Shown: positions 43,581 through 50,958 of the stretch, one piece after another
Position numbering within the stretch: the stretch's first letter is position 1
How the letters are laid out: each line of letters opens with the position of its first letter
Notes under the pieces: model-generated
What the model saw: the letters and a program-made list of their open reading frames with translations, nothing else
Told to the model about the DNA's origin: nothing
Database searches by the model: none
From: Nonomuraea turkmeniaca
GTDB taxonomy: Bacteria > Actinomycetota > Actinomycetes > Streptosporangiales > Streptosporangiaceae
Direction: 5' to 3'
Length of the DNA stretch: 53,095 bases
Assembly: GCF_005889735.1 (NCBI RefSeq)
Contig: NZ_VCKY01000047.1
Span: 1-53,095 of the forward strand
Position numbers and translations under genes: made by a program

Positions 43581-44552
43581 TCAAGGCAACGGGTTTTCCG
43601 CCCGGTCGCGCAACATCCCGAGCAGGTCCCACTCGTTCTCGCAGACGCGGCGGCCGATCGCGGCCAGCTCGACGGAGCGGGCGCCGCCGCGCAGGTGCCG
43701 CATGGTCTGCATGACGCAGATGACGCCCCACTTGAGCACGCCGAAGGTCTCCCACCAGCGCAGCGCGTCCCGGTCCACCGGGTCGCCGCCGGCCCGCTCA
43801 TAGGCGTGGATGAGGTCGTCGTACGCGCCGAACCCGCCGACCGGCAGCGGCGAGCCGAACCGCCAGGCCTTCACGCACAACCACCCGAGGTCCTCCAGCG
43901 GGTCCCCGGCGTGGGCCAGCTCCCAGTCGAGCACCGCCCTGATGCCCTCGGGGCCGATGATCAGGTTGCCGTTGCGGAAGTCGCCGTGCACCACGGCCCG
44001 CCGGCCCGCGCGCGGCCGGGTGGCGGCCAGCCGCCGCAGCGCCAGCTCGAACACCGGGTGCGGCTCGCCCAGCAGGTCGAGCACGTCCCGCCAGCGGCGC
44101 AGGGGGTCGGTCTCGGTCCCGGTCCCGGTCTCTGGGGGCACGCACGACACCGGCATGCGGTGGATGGCGGCCAGTGCCTGCCCGCACTGGCCGGCGAGCC
44201 GGGGCCGGGCGGCGGCGTAGGCGTCGTCGCGCAGGATCTTGCGCGGGATCGTCTCGCCGGGCACGCGGGTCATGAGGATGTGCGACTCGCCGCAGGAGAC
44301 GATCCGCGGCACCGGCACCCCGGCCTGGAACGCGGTCCGCATCAGCACCGCCTCGGCCGCCAGCGTGGCGCCGGCCTCCAGCGCGGCGCCGGGGGAGTCG
44401 AGCCGCAGGACCAGCTCGTGCCGGGTGCCGTCGGCGGCGGCCACGTCCAGCGCCCAGGTCTCGCGCGAGGCCCCTCCGGGCAGCCGGACCCGGTGCGGGA
44501 TCGCCGACCCGGCCCCGAACACCGTGCGGACGATCTCCTCGAGCCGGCTCAT
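43581..44552 (-). CDS. APH-fold phosphotransferase of ACAD10/11 (LvaA) type
   Basis: The 323-residue kinase has the aminoglycoside phosphotransferase fold: VVHGDFRNGNLI catalytic loop, then VLDWELAHAGDPLEDLGWLC with the metal-binding Asp, and an N-terminal lobe beginning LPGGASRETWALDV. The ASRETW form and coupling to an acyl-CoA dehydrogenase match human ACAD10/11 and Pseudomonas LvaA, which phosphorylate 4-hydroxyacyl-CoA. So it is a metabolic kinase and probably not a drug resistance gene. The ATG overlaps the dehydrogenase stop (ATGA). Confidence 0.88.
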   Translation of the reverse strand: MSRLEEIVRTVFGAGSAIPHRVRLPGGASRETWALDVAAADGTRHELVLRLDSPGAALEAGATLAAEAVLMRTAFQAGVPVPRIVSCGESHILMTRVPGETIPRKILRDDAYAAARPRLAGQCGQALAAIHRMPVSCVPPETGTGTETDPLRRWRDVLDLLGEPHPVFELALRRLAATRPRAGRRAVVHGDFRNGNLIIGPEGIRAVLDWELAHAGDPLEDLGWLCVKAWRFGSPLPVGGFGAYDDLIHAYERAGGDPVDRDALRWWETFGVLKWGVICVMQTMRHLRGGARSVELAAIGRRVCENEWDLLGMLRDRAENPLP

Positions 44553-45739
44553 CGCAGGCCGAACTCCCAGTTGCCGCCCGCCGCGTACACGCTCAGGATC
44601 CGCCGCCCCACCGAGTCGATGTGCACCTCGTCGGGGCCGTCGTAGATCCGCCCGGCCCGCGCGTGCCGGTACATCCGCTCCAGTGGCGTGTCCGGCGTCA
44701 GGCCCGCGGCTCCATAGACCTGGATGGCGCGGTCGATCACGTTGTGCAGCATACGCGCTCCGACGACCTTGATCACCCCGATCTCCACCCGAGCATCGGA
44801 GCCGGCGTCGATGGCCTCGGCGGCCTGCAGCGTGAGCAGCCTGGCGGCCTGGATCTCGGTGGCGGAGTCGAACACGTGCTGCCGCATGAGCTGCTTGTTC
44901 GCCAGCGGCTCGCCGAACGCGCTGCGCTCGTGCAGCCTGCGGCACATCAGGTCGAAGGCCCGCTGGGCCTGCCCGAGCCAGCGCATGCAGTGGAAGATCC
45001 GGCCGGGCCCCAGGCGCTTCTGCGCTATGACGAACCCGTGGCCGCGCTGCCCGAGCAGGTTGGCGGCGGGCACGCGGACGTCCTCGTAACGCACCTCGCA
45101 GTGCGCCCCGTCCAGCCCCAGCACCGGCGTCTCGCGGACGATCGTGTAGCCGGGCGTGTCGGTCGGCACCAGGATCATGGAGAAGGCCCGATGTGGCGGG
45201 GCGTCCGGCTCGGTGCGGCACATCACGGTCGTGTACGCCGCCCGCGAGGCCCCGGTCGTGAACCACTTGTGCCCGTTGATCACCCACTCGCCGCCGTCGA
45301 GCACGGCGGCCGTGCGGATCTGGGTGGGGTCGGAGCTGGACACCGACGGCTCGGTCATGGCGAAGCTGGGCCAGATGTCGCCGCGCACCAGCGGCTCGAG
45401 ATAGCGTTCGCGCTGCTCGGGCGAGGCGTGCTCGTGCAGCATGAGCGAGTCCTGCAAGGTGAAGGTGCCCAGCGCCAGCTGCCCGTACTCGCTGCGCCCC
45501 TGCGCCTCGTTGACGTAGACGTAGTCGAGGAACGGCAGCCCGCCGCCGCCCAGCTCCCTGGGGTGGCCGAGTGCCCACAGGCCTTCCTTCTTGGCCTCGG
45601 CCCGCAGCTCGTCCATCGCGGCCGCGGCGGCGGGCCCTCCCGCGTGCAGCACCGGCTCGGCGGGCTCGACCCGCTCGGTCATGAACGCGTGGACGGCATC
45701 GCGGATCGGCCGGACGCCGGCGGGCACGGCGAAGCTCAT
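44549..45739 (-). CDS. acyl-CoA dehydrogenase, ACAD10/11-like
   Basis: The 396-residue flavoprotein has the FAD-binding FAMTEPSVSSSDPTQI and WFTTGA segments, an RLGPGRIFHCMRWLGQAQRA helix and the C-terminal RIYDGPDEVH. In ordinary members this last site is Y-E-G-T with the catalytic Glu. The DGPDEVH form is the mark of ACAD10/11, which handle 4-phosphoacyl-CoA made by the linked kinase. The pair would remove the 4-hydroxyl group and let the acid enter beta-oxidation. FAD-dependent, cytoplasmic. Confidence 0.92.
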   Translation of the reverse strand: MSFAVPAGVRPIRDAVHAFMTERVEPAEPVLHAGGPAAAAAMDELRAEAKKEGLWALGHPRELGGGGLPFLDYVYVNEAQGRSEYGQLALGTFTLQDSLMLHEHASPEQRERYLEPLVRGDIWPSFAMTEPSVSSSDPTQIRTAAVLDGGEWVINGHKWFTTGASRAAYTTVMCRTEPDAPPHRAFSMILVPTDTPGYTIVRETPVLGLDGAHCEVRYEDVRVPAANLLGQRGHGFVIAQKRLGPGRIFHCMRWLGQAQRAFDLMCRRLHERSAFGEPLANKQLMRQHVFDSATEIQAARLLTLQAAEAIDAGSDARVEIGVIKVVGARMLHNVIDRAIQVYGAAGLTPDTPLERMYRHARAGRIYDGPDEVHIDSVGRRILSVYAAGGNWEFGLR

Positions 45740-45779
45740 GAAAGGATCTCAGCCGACAATCGTTGCCGAGTCAACGGTC

Positions 45780-46562
45780 TCAGGGCAGCCAGCTGACCCG
45801 TCCGCGGAGGAACGCGTACCCGACGAAGGCGACGGAGTCGATGAGCGTGTGCGCCACCACCAGCGGCATCGCCCGTCCCCACCGCTGGTACAGCCGCCCG
45901 AACACCACCCCCATCACGACGTTCCCGACGAACCCCCCGAACCCCTGATACAGGTGGTACGACCCCCGCAGCAGTGACGAGACCGCGACGGCCTTCCACG
46001 GCCCCCACCCGGCCTGCCCGAGCCGGTGCAGCAGGTATCCGGCGACCAGCACCTCCTCCAGCACGCCGTTCTGGGCCGCCGCGAGCAGCAGCACCGGCAC
46101 CTGCCACCACACCTCGGGCAGCGCGCCGGGAACGACGGTCAGGTTCACCCCGCTCGCCCACACCGCCAGGTAGAACGCCAATCCCGTGCCGCCGATCGCG
46201 GCCGCGAGCAGCGCCCCGCGCACCAGGTCGCGCCGAGGCTCACGCAGGTCCGCGCCGACGGTCCGCAGCGACTCCCCGGAGCGCACCAGCAGGTACGCCA
46301 CCAGCCCCACCGGCGCCACCGAGATCGCGATCTGGACCAGCTGCAACGTCAGGTCCAGCCACGGCCGCCCCGGGGCCATGGACCCGACGAGCACGGCCTG
46401 CTGGCTCTTCAGCTCCTTCGGCGCGGTGAGCGCCCCGATCAGCCGCACGAGCGCCACCAGGCCGCTCGCGCCGAGCGAGACCGACATGACGACGAAGATC
46501 TCGGCCCGGATGAGCTTGGGCCCGAGCACCGGGTCCGGTGCGGTGGGAGACTCTGTGCGCAT
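45780..46562 (-). CDS. CPBP-family intramembrane protease-like protein
   Basis: The 260-residue membrane protein has about seven spans and the CPBP (Abi, Rce1-like) motifs: motif 1 NGVLEEVLVAGYL (normally EExxxR; here the Arg is Ala-Gly), motif 2 LLRGSYHLYQGFGGF with His, and motif 3 VVAHTLIDSVAF with His. Family members cut membrane proteins or prenylated peptides; many are thought to protect against bacteriocins. Loss of the motif 1 Arg leaves activity uncertain. Divergent from the DUF6285 gene. Confidence 0.87.
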   Translation of the reverse strand: MRTESPTAPDPVLGPKLIRAEIFVVMSVSLGASGLVALVRLIGALTAPKELKSQQAVLVGSMAPGRPWLDLTLQLVQIAISVAPVGLVAYLLVRSGESLRTVGADLREPRRDLVRGALLAAAIGGTGLAFYLAVWASGVNLTVVPGALPEVWWQVPVLLLAAAQNGVLEEVLVAGYLLHRLGQAGWGPWKAVAVSSLLRGSYHLYQGFGGFVGNVVMGVVFGRLYQRWGRAMPLVVAHTLIDSVAFVGYAFLRGRVSWLP

Positions 46563-46601
46563 GGCCGCAGGCTAGCCGTTCACCGTTAAAAGGGAGATCA
46601 G

Positions 46602-46943
46602 ATGACGAAGGGCCCGCACGACGTGCCGACGGCGGCGCAGCTGGTGGCCGCCGTGCGCGATTTCCTCGAGAGCGACGTGTTGCCGGCCGTCGAGGGCCGG
46701 GTGCGGTTCCACACCCGGGTCGCGATCAACGTGCTGGGCATGGTGGAGCGGGAGATCGAGCTGGGGCCCGCCCAGGCGGCGGAGCACGCGGCGCGGCTGG
46801 CCGCACTCGGCATGGGCAGTGACGCCGAGCTGGCCGCCGCCATCCGCGACGGCCGGATCGACGACGACCACGAGCTCGTCACCGCCTTGGAGGAGGCCGT
46901 GCGGGCCAAGCTCGAGGTCGCCAATCCCGGCTATCTGGTGTGA
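46602..46943 (+). CDS. DUF6285 family protein
   Basis: The 113-residue helical protein starts PHDVPTAAQLVAAVRDFLES and has RFHTRVAINVLGMVEREIEL. I recognise it as DUF6285, usually encoded beside ACAD10/11-type dehydrogenase and phosphotransferase genes. Here it is 0.9 kb away on the other strand, with the CPBP gene between. It is probably an accessory factor of that pathway. AAAAGGGAG precedes the ATG. A strong hairpin follows the stop codon at once. Confidence 0.8.
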   Translation: MTKGPHDVPTAAQLVAAVRDFLESDVLPAVEGRVRFHTRVAINVLGMVEREIELGPAQAAEHAARLAALGMGSDAELAAAIRDGRIDDDHELVTALEEAVRAKLEVANPGYLV

Positions 46944-46984
46944 CCGGCGGCCCGCCCCCCGGGGGGACGGGGGCGGGCCGCCGG
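46944..46984. terminator. bidirectional hairpin terminator
   Basis: A perfect 15-bp GC stem (46944-46958 with 46970-46984) and 11-base loop fill the 44-base gap between two convergent genes, so it probably stops transcription on both strands. Confidence 0.85.
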
Positions 46985-46987
46985 CGG

Positions 46988-48601
46988 TCAGTGCGAGCCG
47001 GTGAGGTCCAGGTCCTTGACCTTGGGGTCGCCCTCGTCGGCGAAGTAGTCGTCGCGCGAGGTCGCGTCCGGCCCGTCGGCCACCTTGAGCGCCCGGAACA
47101 GCAGCGTGCCCAGCGCCGCCACCACCAGGTTGACGGCCAGCGCCACGAACCCGACGTAGATGGTCATCTTGGTGTCGAAGCCGAAGTTGGACAGCGCGAA
47201 CGCCGAGCCGCCGAAGTGCTGCTTGCCGGTGACCGGGTTCGGGATGAGGTAGAGCATCCACATGCCCACCGCCAGGCCGAGCGCCCAGCCCGCCATCAGG
47301 CCGCCCTTGTGGAACCAGCGCGTGTAGAGGCCGAGCGCCACCGACGGCAGCGTCTGCAGAATGATCACGCCGCCGATGAGCTGCAGGTCGATGGAGAACT
47401 GCGGGTCCAGCACCAGGATGCACAGCACCGCGCCGACCTTGACCAGGAGCGAGGTCAGCTTGGAGACCCGGGCCTCCTGGGCGTCGGTGGCGTGCTGGTT
47501 GAAGTACTCACGGTAGATGTTGCGGGTGAACAGGTTGGCCGCCGCGATCGACATGATCGCCGCGGGGACCAGCGCGCCGATGCCGATCGCGGCGTAGGCG
47601 ACGCCGGTGAACCAGTCGGGGAACATCTGGTCGAACAGCTGCGGCACGATCGTGTTGTTGTCCGCTGTCTTGCCGTCCGGGTTCATGACCGGCTTGGTCC
47701 CCGCCGCGATCGCCATGTAGCCCAGCAGCGCGATCAGCCCGAGCAGGAGGCTGTAGGCGGGCAGCGCCGACATGTTGCGCTTGATCACGTTGCGGTTCTT
47801 GGAGGCCAGCACGCCGGTGAGGCTGTGCGGGTAGAGGAACAGCGCCAGCGCCGAGCCGAAGGCCAGGGTGATGTACTGCAGCTGGTTGTTGGCGTTGAGG
47901 ATGATCCCGTCACCGGGCGCGGGGGAGGCGTCGAACTTGGCCTTGGCCGCGTCGAAGACCGATCCCCAGCCGCCGAGCTTGGCCGGGATGTAGATGACCG
48001 CCGCCAGGATCACGATGTAGATCAGCGTGTCCTTGACGAAGGCGATCAGCGCGGGGGCGCGCAGGCCGGACTGGTAGGTGTAGGCGGCCAGGATCGCGAA
48101 CGCGATGATGATCGGCAGGTGCCCGGTGACGCCCATCGACTTCAGCACGGCCTCGATGCCGACCAGCTGGAGCGCGATGTACGGCATGGTCGCCACCAGC
48201 CCGGTGATCGCCACCAGCAGCGCCAGCGTCGGCGACCCGAAGCGGGCCCGGACGAAGTCGGCCGGCGTGACGAACCCGTGCACGTGCGAGACCGACCACA
48301 TCCTGGCCAGGACCAGGAACACCAGCGGGTAGATGATCACGGTGTACGGCACGGCGTAGAAGCCCAGCGCGCCCGCCCCGAACACGAGCGCGGGCACCGC
48401 GACGAACGTGTAGGCGGTGTACAGGTCGCCGCCGACCAGGAACCAGGTGATCCAGGACCCGAAGTTCCGCCCGCCCAGCCCCCACTCGTTGAGGCTCTCG
48501 ATGTTCTCGGGCCGCCGCCAGCGGGCCGCGACGAAGCCCATACCGCTGACGACCAGGAACAGCAGGGTGAAGACGACCAGCTCGGTCGTGTGCCCGCTCA
48601 C
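46988..48601 (-). CDS. MctP-type monocarboxylate:sodium (SSS) symporter
   Basis: The 537-residue carrier has about 13 spans with SSS motifs (GGRNFGSWITWFLVGGDLYT near the start, YIALQLVGIEAVLKSMG, RNVIKRNMSALPAYSLLLG and PAAIMSIAAANLFTRNIYRE). It resembles MctP, which imports lactate, pyruvate, propionate and alanine. The GTG start overlaps the stop of the DUF3311 gene. Together with prpE in this window it suggests growth on short-chain acids, though the two loci are 28 kb apart. C-terminal tail is charged and cytoplasmic. Confidence 0.9.
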   Translation of the reverse strand: MSGHTTELVVFTLLFLVVSGMGFVAARWRRPENIESLNEWGLGGRNFGSWITWFLVGGDLYTAYTFVAVPALVFGAGALGFYAVPYTVIIYPLVFLVLARMWSVSHVHGFVTPADFVRARFGSPTLALLVAITGLVATMPYIALQLVGIEAVLKSMGVTGHLPIIIAFAILAAYTYQSGLRAPALIAFVKDTLIYIVILAAVIYIPAKLGGWGSVFDAAKAKFDASPAPGDGIILNANNQLQYITLAFGSALALFLYPHSLTGVLASKNRNVIKRNMSALPAYSLLLGLIALLGYMAIAAGTKPVMNPDGKTADNNTIVPQLFDQMFPDWFTGVAYAAIGIGALVPAAIMSIAAANLFTRNIYREYFNQHATDAQEARVSKLTSLLVKVGAVLCILVLDPQFSIDLQLIGGVIILQTLPSVALGLYTRWFHKGGLMAGWALGLAVGMWMLYLIPNPVTGKQHFGGSAFALSNFGFDTKMTIYVGFVALAVNLVVAALGTLLFRALKVADGPDATSRDDYFADEGDPKVKDLDLTGSH

Positions 48602-48807
48602 TTGGTCATCCTGTAGACGATGGTGGTGGACACGACGCCGACTCCGATGAAGGCGAGCTGCAGCCAGTAGAAGAGCGGGAAGCCCAGCAGGCGCGGCTCG
48701 TCGGCGTTGAACAAGAACGTCAGGAGCGGCAGCACGATGGGCAGGACCAGCAGCCAGTTCCATGGGCTGCGGTCAGTGCGTGGCCGCCCGGGTTCCCCGG
48801 TAGTCAT
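48598..48807 (-). CDS. DUF3311 small membrane subunit of the symporter
   Basis: The 69-residue protein has two spans (LLVLPIVLPLLTFLFNA and WLQLAFIGVGVVSTTIVYRM) and is always found just before MctP-like symporters. GGAGGG stands 6 bases before the ATG. The stop overlaps the symporter start (GTGA), so the two are probably made in equal amounts. Confidence 0.88.
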   Translation of the reverse strand: MTTGEPGRPRTDRSPWNWLLVLPIVLPLLTFLFNADEPRLLGFPLFYWLQLAFIGVGVVSTTIVYRMTK

Positions 48808-48836
48808 CGACCCTCCGATGGCAGGGTTCAGCAGCC

Positions 48837-48869
48837 GGTAGTGACCGGCTACTGACAGGTAGTCAATGG
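48837..48869. repeat. three phased short repeats upstream of the symporter genes
   Basis: GGTAGTGACC, GGCTACTGACA and GGTAGTCAATGG follow each other at about one helical turn (10-11 bp). They sit about 30-60 bases upstream of the DUF3311 start, in a region of about 300 bases (48808-49106) with no gene. They may bind a regulator on one DNA face. Confidence 0.45.
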
Positions 48870-49106
48870 AGGGAGAGTAGCTTTACGGCGGTATTAAACC
48901 CAATGTCGCTTATATTACGGTTTGGCCTAAATGCTGAGACCTCATCTCGGCACACGAGACACGTGCCCGTAACACCGTTTTTGGAGCTTAGTTACCGGGG
49001 CATCCCCTGCCGATCATCGATCGGCGAATGGTCGGTTGCACGCGCCGAACGGCTCCCGCGGAAAACATGACAAGAGATGTCCTCTTTCCCGGGAACGATC
49101 GGTCCC

Positions 49107-50000
49107 ATGATTGCTTTGGTGGCGGGCGCGACCCGCGGCACGGGACGAGGGATAGCGGTCGCGCTGGGCGCGGCCGGCGCGACGGTCTACTGCACGGGCA
49201 GGAGCATCCGCGGGCAGCGCTCGGAGATGAACAGGGCGGAGACCATCGAGGAGACGGCGGAGCTGGTCACGGCGGCCGGCGGCACGGGCATCGCCGTCCA
49301 GGTCGACCACCTCGATCCCACCCAGGTGGAGGCGCTGGCCGGGCGCGTGGAGCGCGAGCAGGGGCGACTCGACGTGCTGGTCAACGACGTATGGGGCAGC
49401 GACCACCTGTGGGAGTGGGACACCCCCGTGTGGAAACACGACCTGGACAAGGGACTGCGGCTGCTCCGGCTGGCCGTCGACACCCACATCATCAGCAGCA
49501 GGTTCCTGCTCCCGCTGCTGATCAGGAACGAGGGCGGGCTGGTCGTGGAGGTCACGGACGGCACCTGGGAGTTCAACGAGACCCGCTACCGGGAGAACGT
49601 CTACTACGACCTGGCCAAGATGTCGGTGAACCGGCTGGCGTACGCCTGGTCCAAGGAGCTGCGCCCGTACGGCGGGACGGGCGTGGCGGTCACGCCCGGG
49701 TTCCTGCGCTCGGAGGCGATGCTCGACAACTTCGGCGTCACCGAGGACAACTGGCGCGAGGCCAAGGTGGCCCACAAGAGCTGGCTGGTCTCCGAGACCC
49801 CCGCCTACGTGGGCCGCGGGATCGCCGCGATCGCCGGCGACCCGGACAAGCAACGGTGGTCGGGCCGGTCCGTGGACAGCGGGCAGCTGGCCGAGGCGTA
49901 CGGCCTGACCGATGTGGACGGCAGCCGCCCGCAGGTGTGGCGCTTCATCACCGAGGTGGAGGAGACCGGCAAGGACGCCGGCCCGGACGACTACCGCTGA
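49107..50000 (+). CDS. SDR-family oxidoreductase
   Basis: The 297-residue protein has a Rossmann N-terminus IALVAGATRGTGRGIAVALG (TGxxxGxG type, here ATRGTGRG), VLVNDVWGSDH in place of NNAG, and an active-site YYDLAKMSVNR giving Tyr and Lys of the YxxxK type shifted to Y-x-x-x-K. It is an atypical SDR often annotated as short-chain dehydrogenase of unknown substrate. ATG 49107 is chosen as MIALVAG directly opens the first strand; ATG 49077 would add ten residues. Confidence 0.85.
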   Translation: MIALVAGATRGTGRGIAVALGAAGATVYCTGRSIRGQRSEMNRAETIEETAELVTAAGGTGIAVQVDHLDPTQVEALAGRVEREQGRLDVLVNDVWGSDHLWEWDTPVWKHDLDKGLRLLRLAVDTHIISSRFLLPLLIRNEGGLVVEVTDGTWEFNETRYRENVYYDLAKMSVNRLAYAWSKELRPYGGTGVAVTPGFLRSEAMLDNFGVTEDNWREAKVAHKSWLVSETPAYVGRGIAAIAGDPDKQRWSGRSVDSGQLAEAYGLTDVDGSRPQVWRFITEVEETGKDAGPDDYR

Positions 50001-50016
50001 CGGCAGGTGCGACCCG

Positions 50017-50958
50017 CTAATCGTAGAGCGCGGAGGTGCGGGCGGCGGCCTCGGCGACCATCGCCCGCAGCTCCGGCGGCGCCAGCACCTCCGCCTCCGG
50101 CCCGAACCGCAGCACCTGCGAGAAGGCCACCTCCACCGACTCCACCGCCAGCTGCACGGTCCCGTCCGGCTGGAGCGACCCCAGCGCGTCCGCCAGCGCC
50201 GCGGGGTCGGCGATGTGCCGCAACATGCGCCGCCCCCGCTCGCTCAGCCGCAACGTGATCACGTCCCGCAGCAGCGAGCGGGTGAACTCGGCCGACCGCT
50301 CCGCCCAGAACGCGGCCAGGTCGAAGCCCGGATCCCGGTCGAAGGACTCGGGGAGCACCTCGATCGCGCCGAACCGGTGCACCCGGAAGACCAGGACCCG
50401 CGTCCCGAGCCGCGCGGCCAGATACCAGACCCCCGCCTTCAGCACCAGCCCGTACGGCTCCAGCGTCCGCTGGTTGCCCTTGTACGCGGTCCGGACGCGG
50501 CGGTCGTTCCACACCGCCCTGGCCAGCGGCGCGAGCGCGGCCGGCGGCGGGTCGTCGCCGGCGAACCACCCCGGCGCGTCCAGGTGGAACCGCTGCGCCG
50601 CGGTCGCCGGCGCGTCCCGCAGGGCCGGGGACAACGCGGCGGCCGCCTTCAGCCGGGCGGTCGCCGCCACGTCCTGCAACCCCATCTCGCGCAGCGCGGC
50701 CGGCACGCCCGACAGGAACAACGCCTCTGCCTCGGCCCGGTCCAGCCCGGTCAGCCGGGTACGGTAGCCCTCCAGCAGCCGGTAGCCGCCGCCCCGCCCC
50801 CGATCGGCGTAGACCGGCACGCCGGCCTCCGACAACGCCAGCACGTCGCGATGCACGGTGCGCTCGGAGACCTCCAGCTCCTTGGCCAGCTCGGCCGCCG
50901 TCATCCCGCCCCGGCCCTGCAACAGCAGGACCAGCGACATCAGCCGCGAGGCGCGCAC
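50017..50958 (-). CDS. WYL-domain transcriptional regulator
   Basis: The 313-residue protein has an N-terminal HTH_11 domain (MTAAELAKELEVSERTVHRD, then VLALSEAGVPVYADRGRGGG) and a WYL domain (LEPYGLVLKAGVWYLAARLG) with a C-terminal WCX part. WYL regulators bind nucleic acid or nucleotide ligands and often control DNA damage or defence genes. GTG 50958 is preferred; a frame going 36 codons further upstream passes through a hairpin and Arg/Ser-rich sequence. It ends 17 bases from the convergent SDR stop. Confidence 0.88.
   Translation of the reverse strand: MRASRLMSLVLLLQGRGGMTAAELAKELEVSERTVHRDVLALSEAGVPVYADRGRGGGYRLLEGYRTRLTGLDRAEAEALFLSGVPAALREMGLQDVAATARLKAAAALSPALRDAPATAAQRFHLDAPGWFAGDDPPPAALAPLARAVWNDRRVRTAYKGNQRTLEPYGLVLKAGVWYLAARLGTRVLVFRVHRFGAIEVLPESFDRDPGFDLAAFWAERSAEFTRSLLRDVITLRLSERGRRMLRHIADPAALADALGSLQPDGTVQLAVESVEVAFSQVLRFGPEAEVLAPPELRAMVAEAAARTSALYD

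Noticed and set aside
43581..44552. Aminoglycoside resistance gene
   Set aside because: The fold is APH, but sequence form and coupling with an ACAD10/11-like dehydrogenase point to acyl-CoA metabolism.
46940..48616. 558-codon plus-strand frame opposite the symporter gene
   Set aside because: Highly charged low-complexity product (RQ/HQ/DR repeats), no start signal; a shadow of the intact SSS symporter on the other strand.
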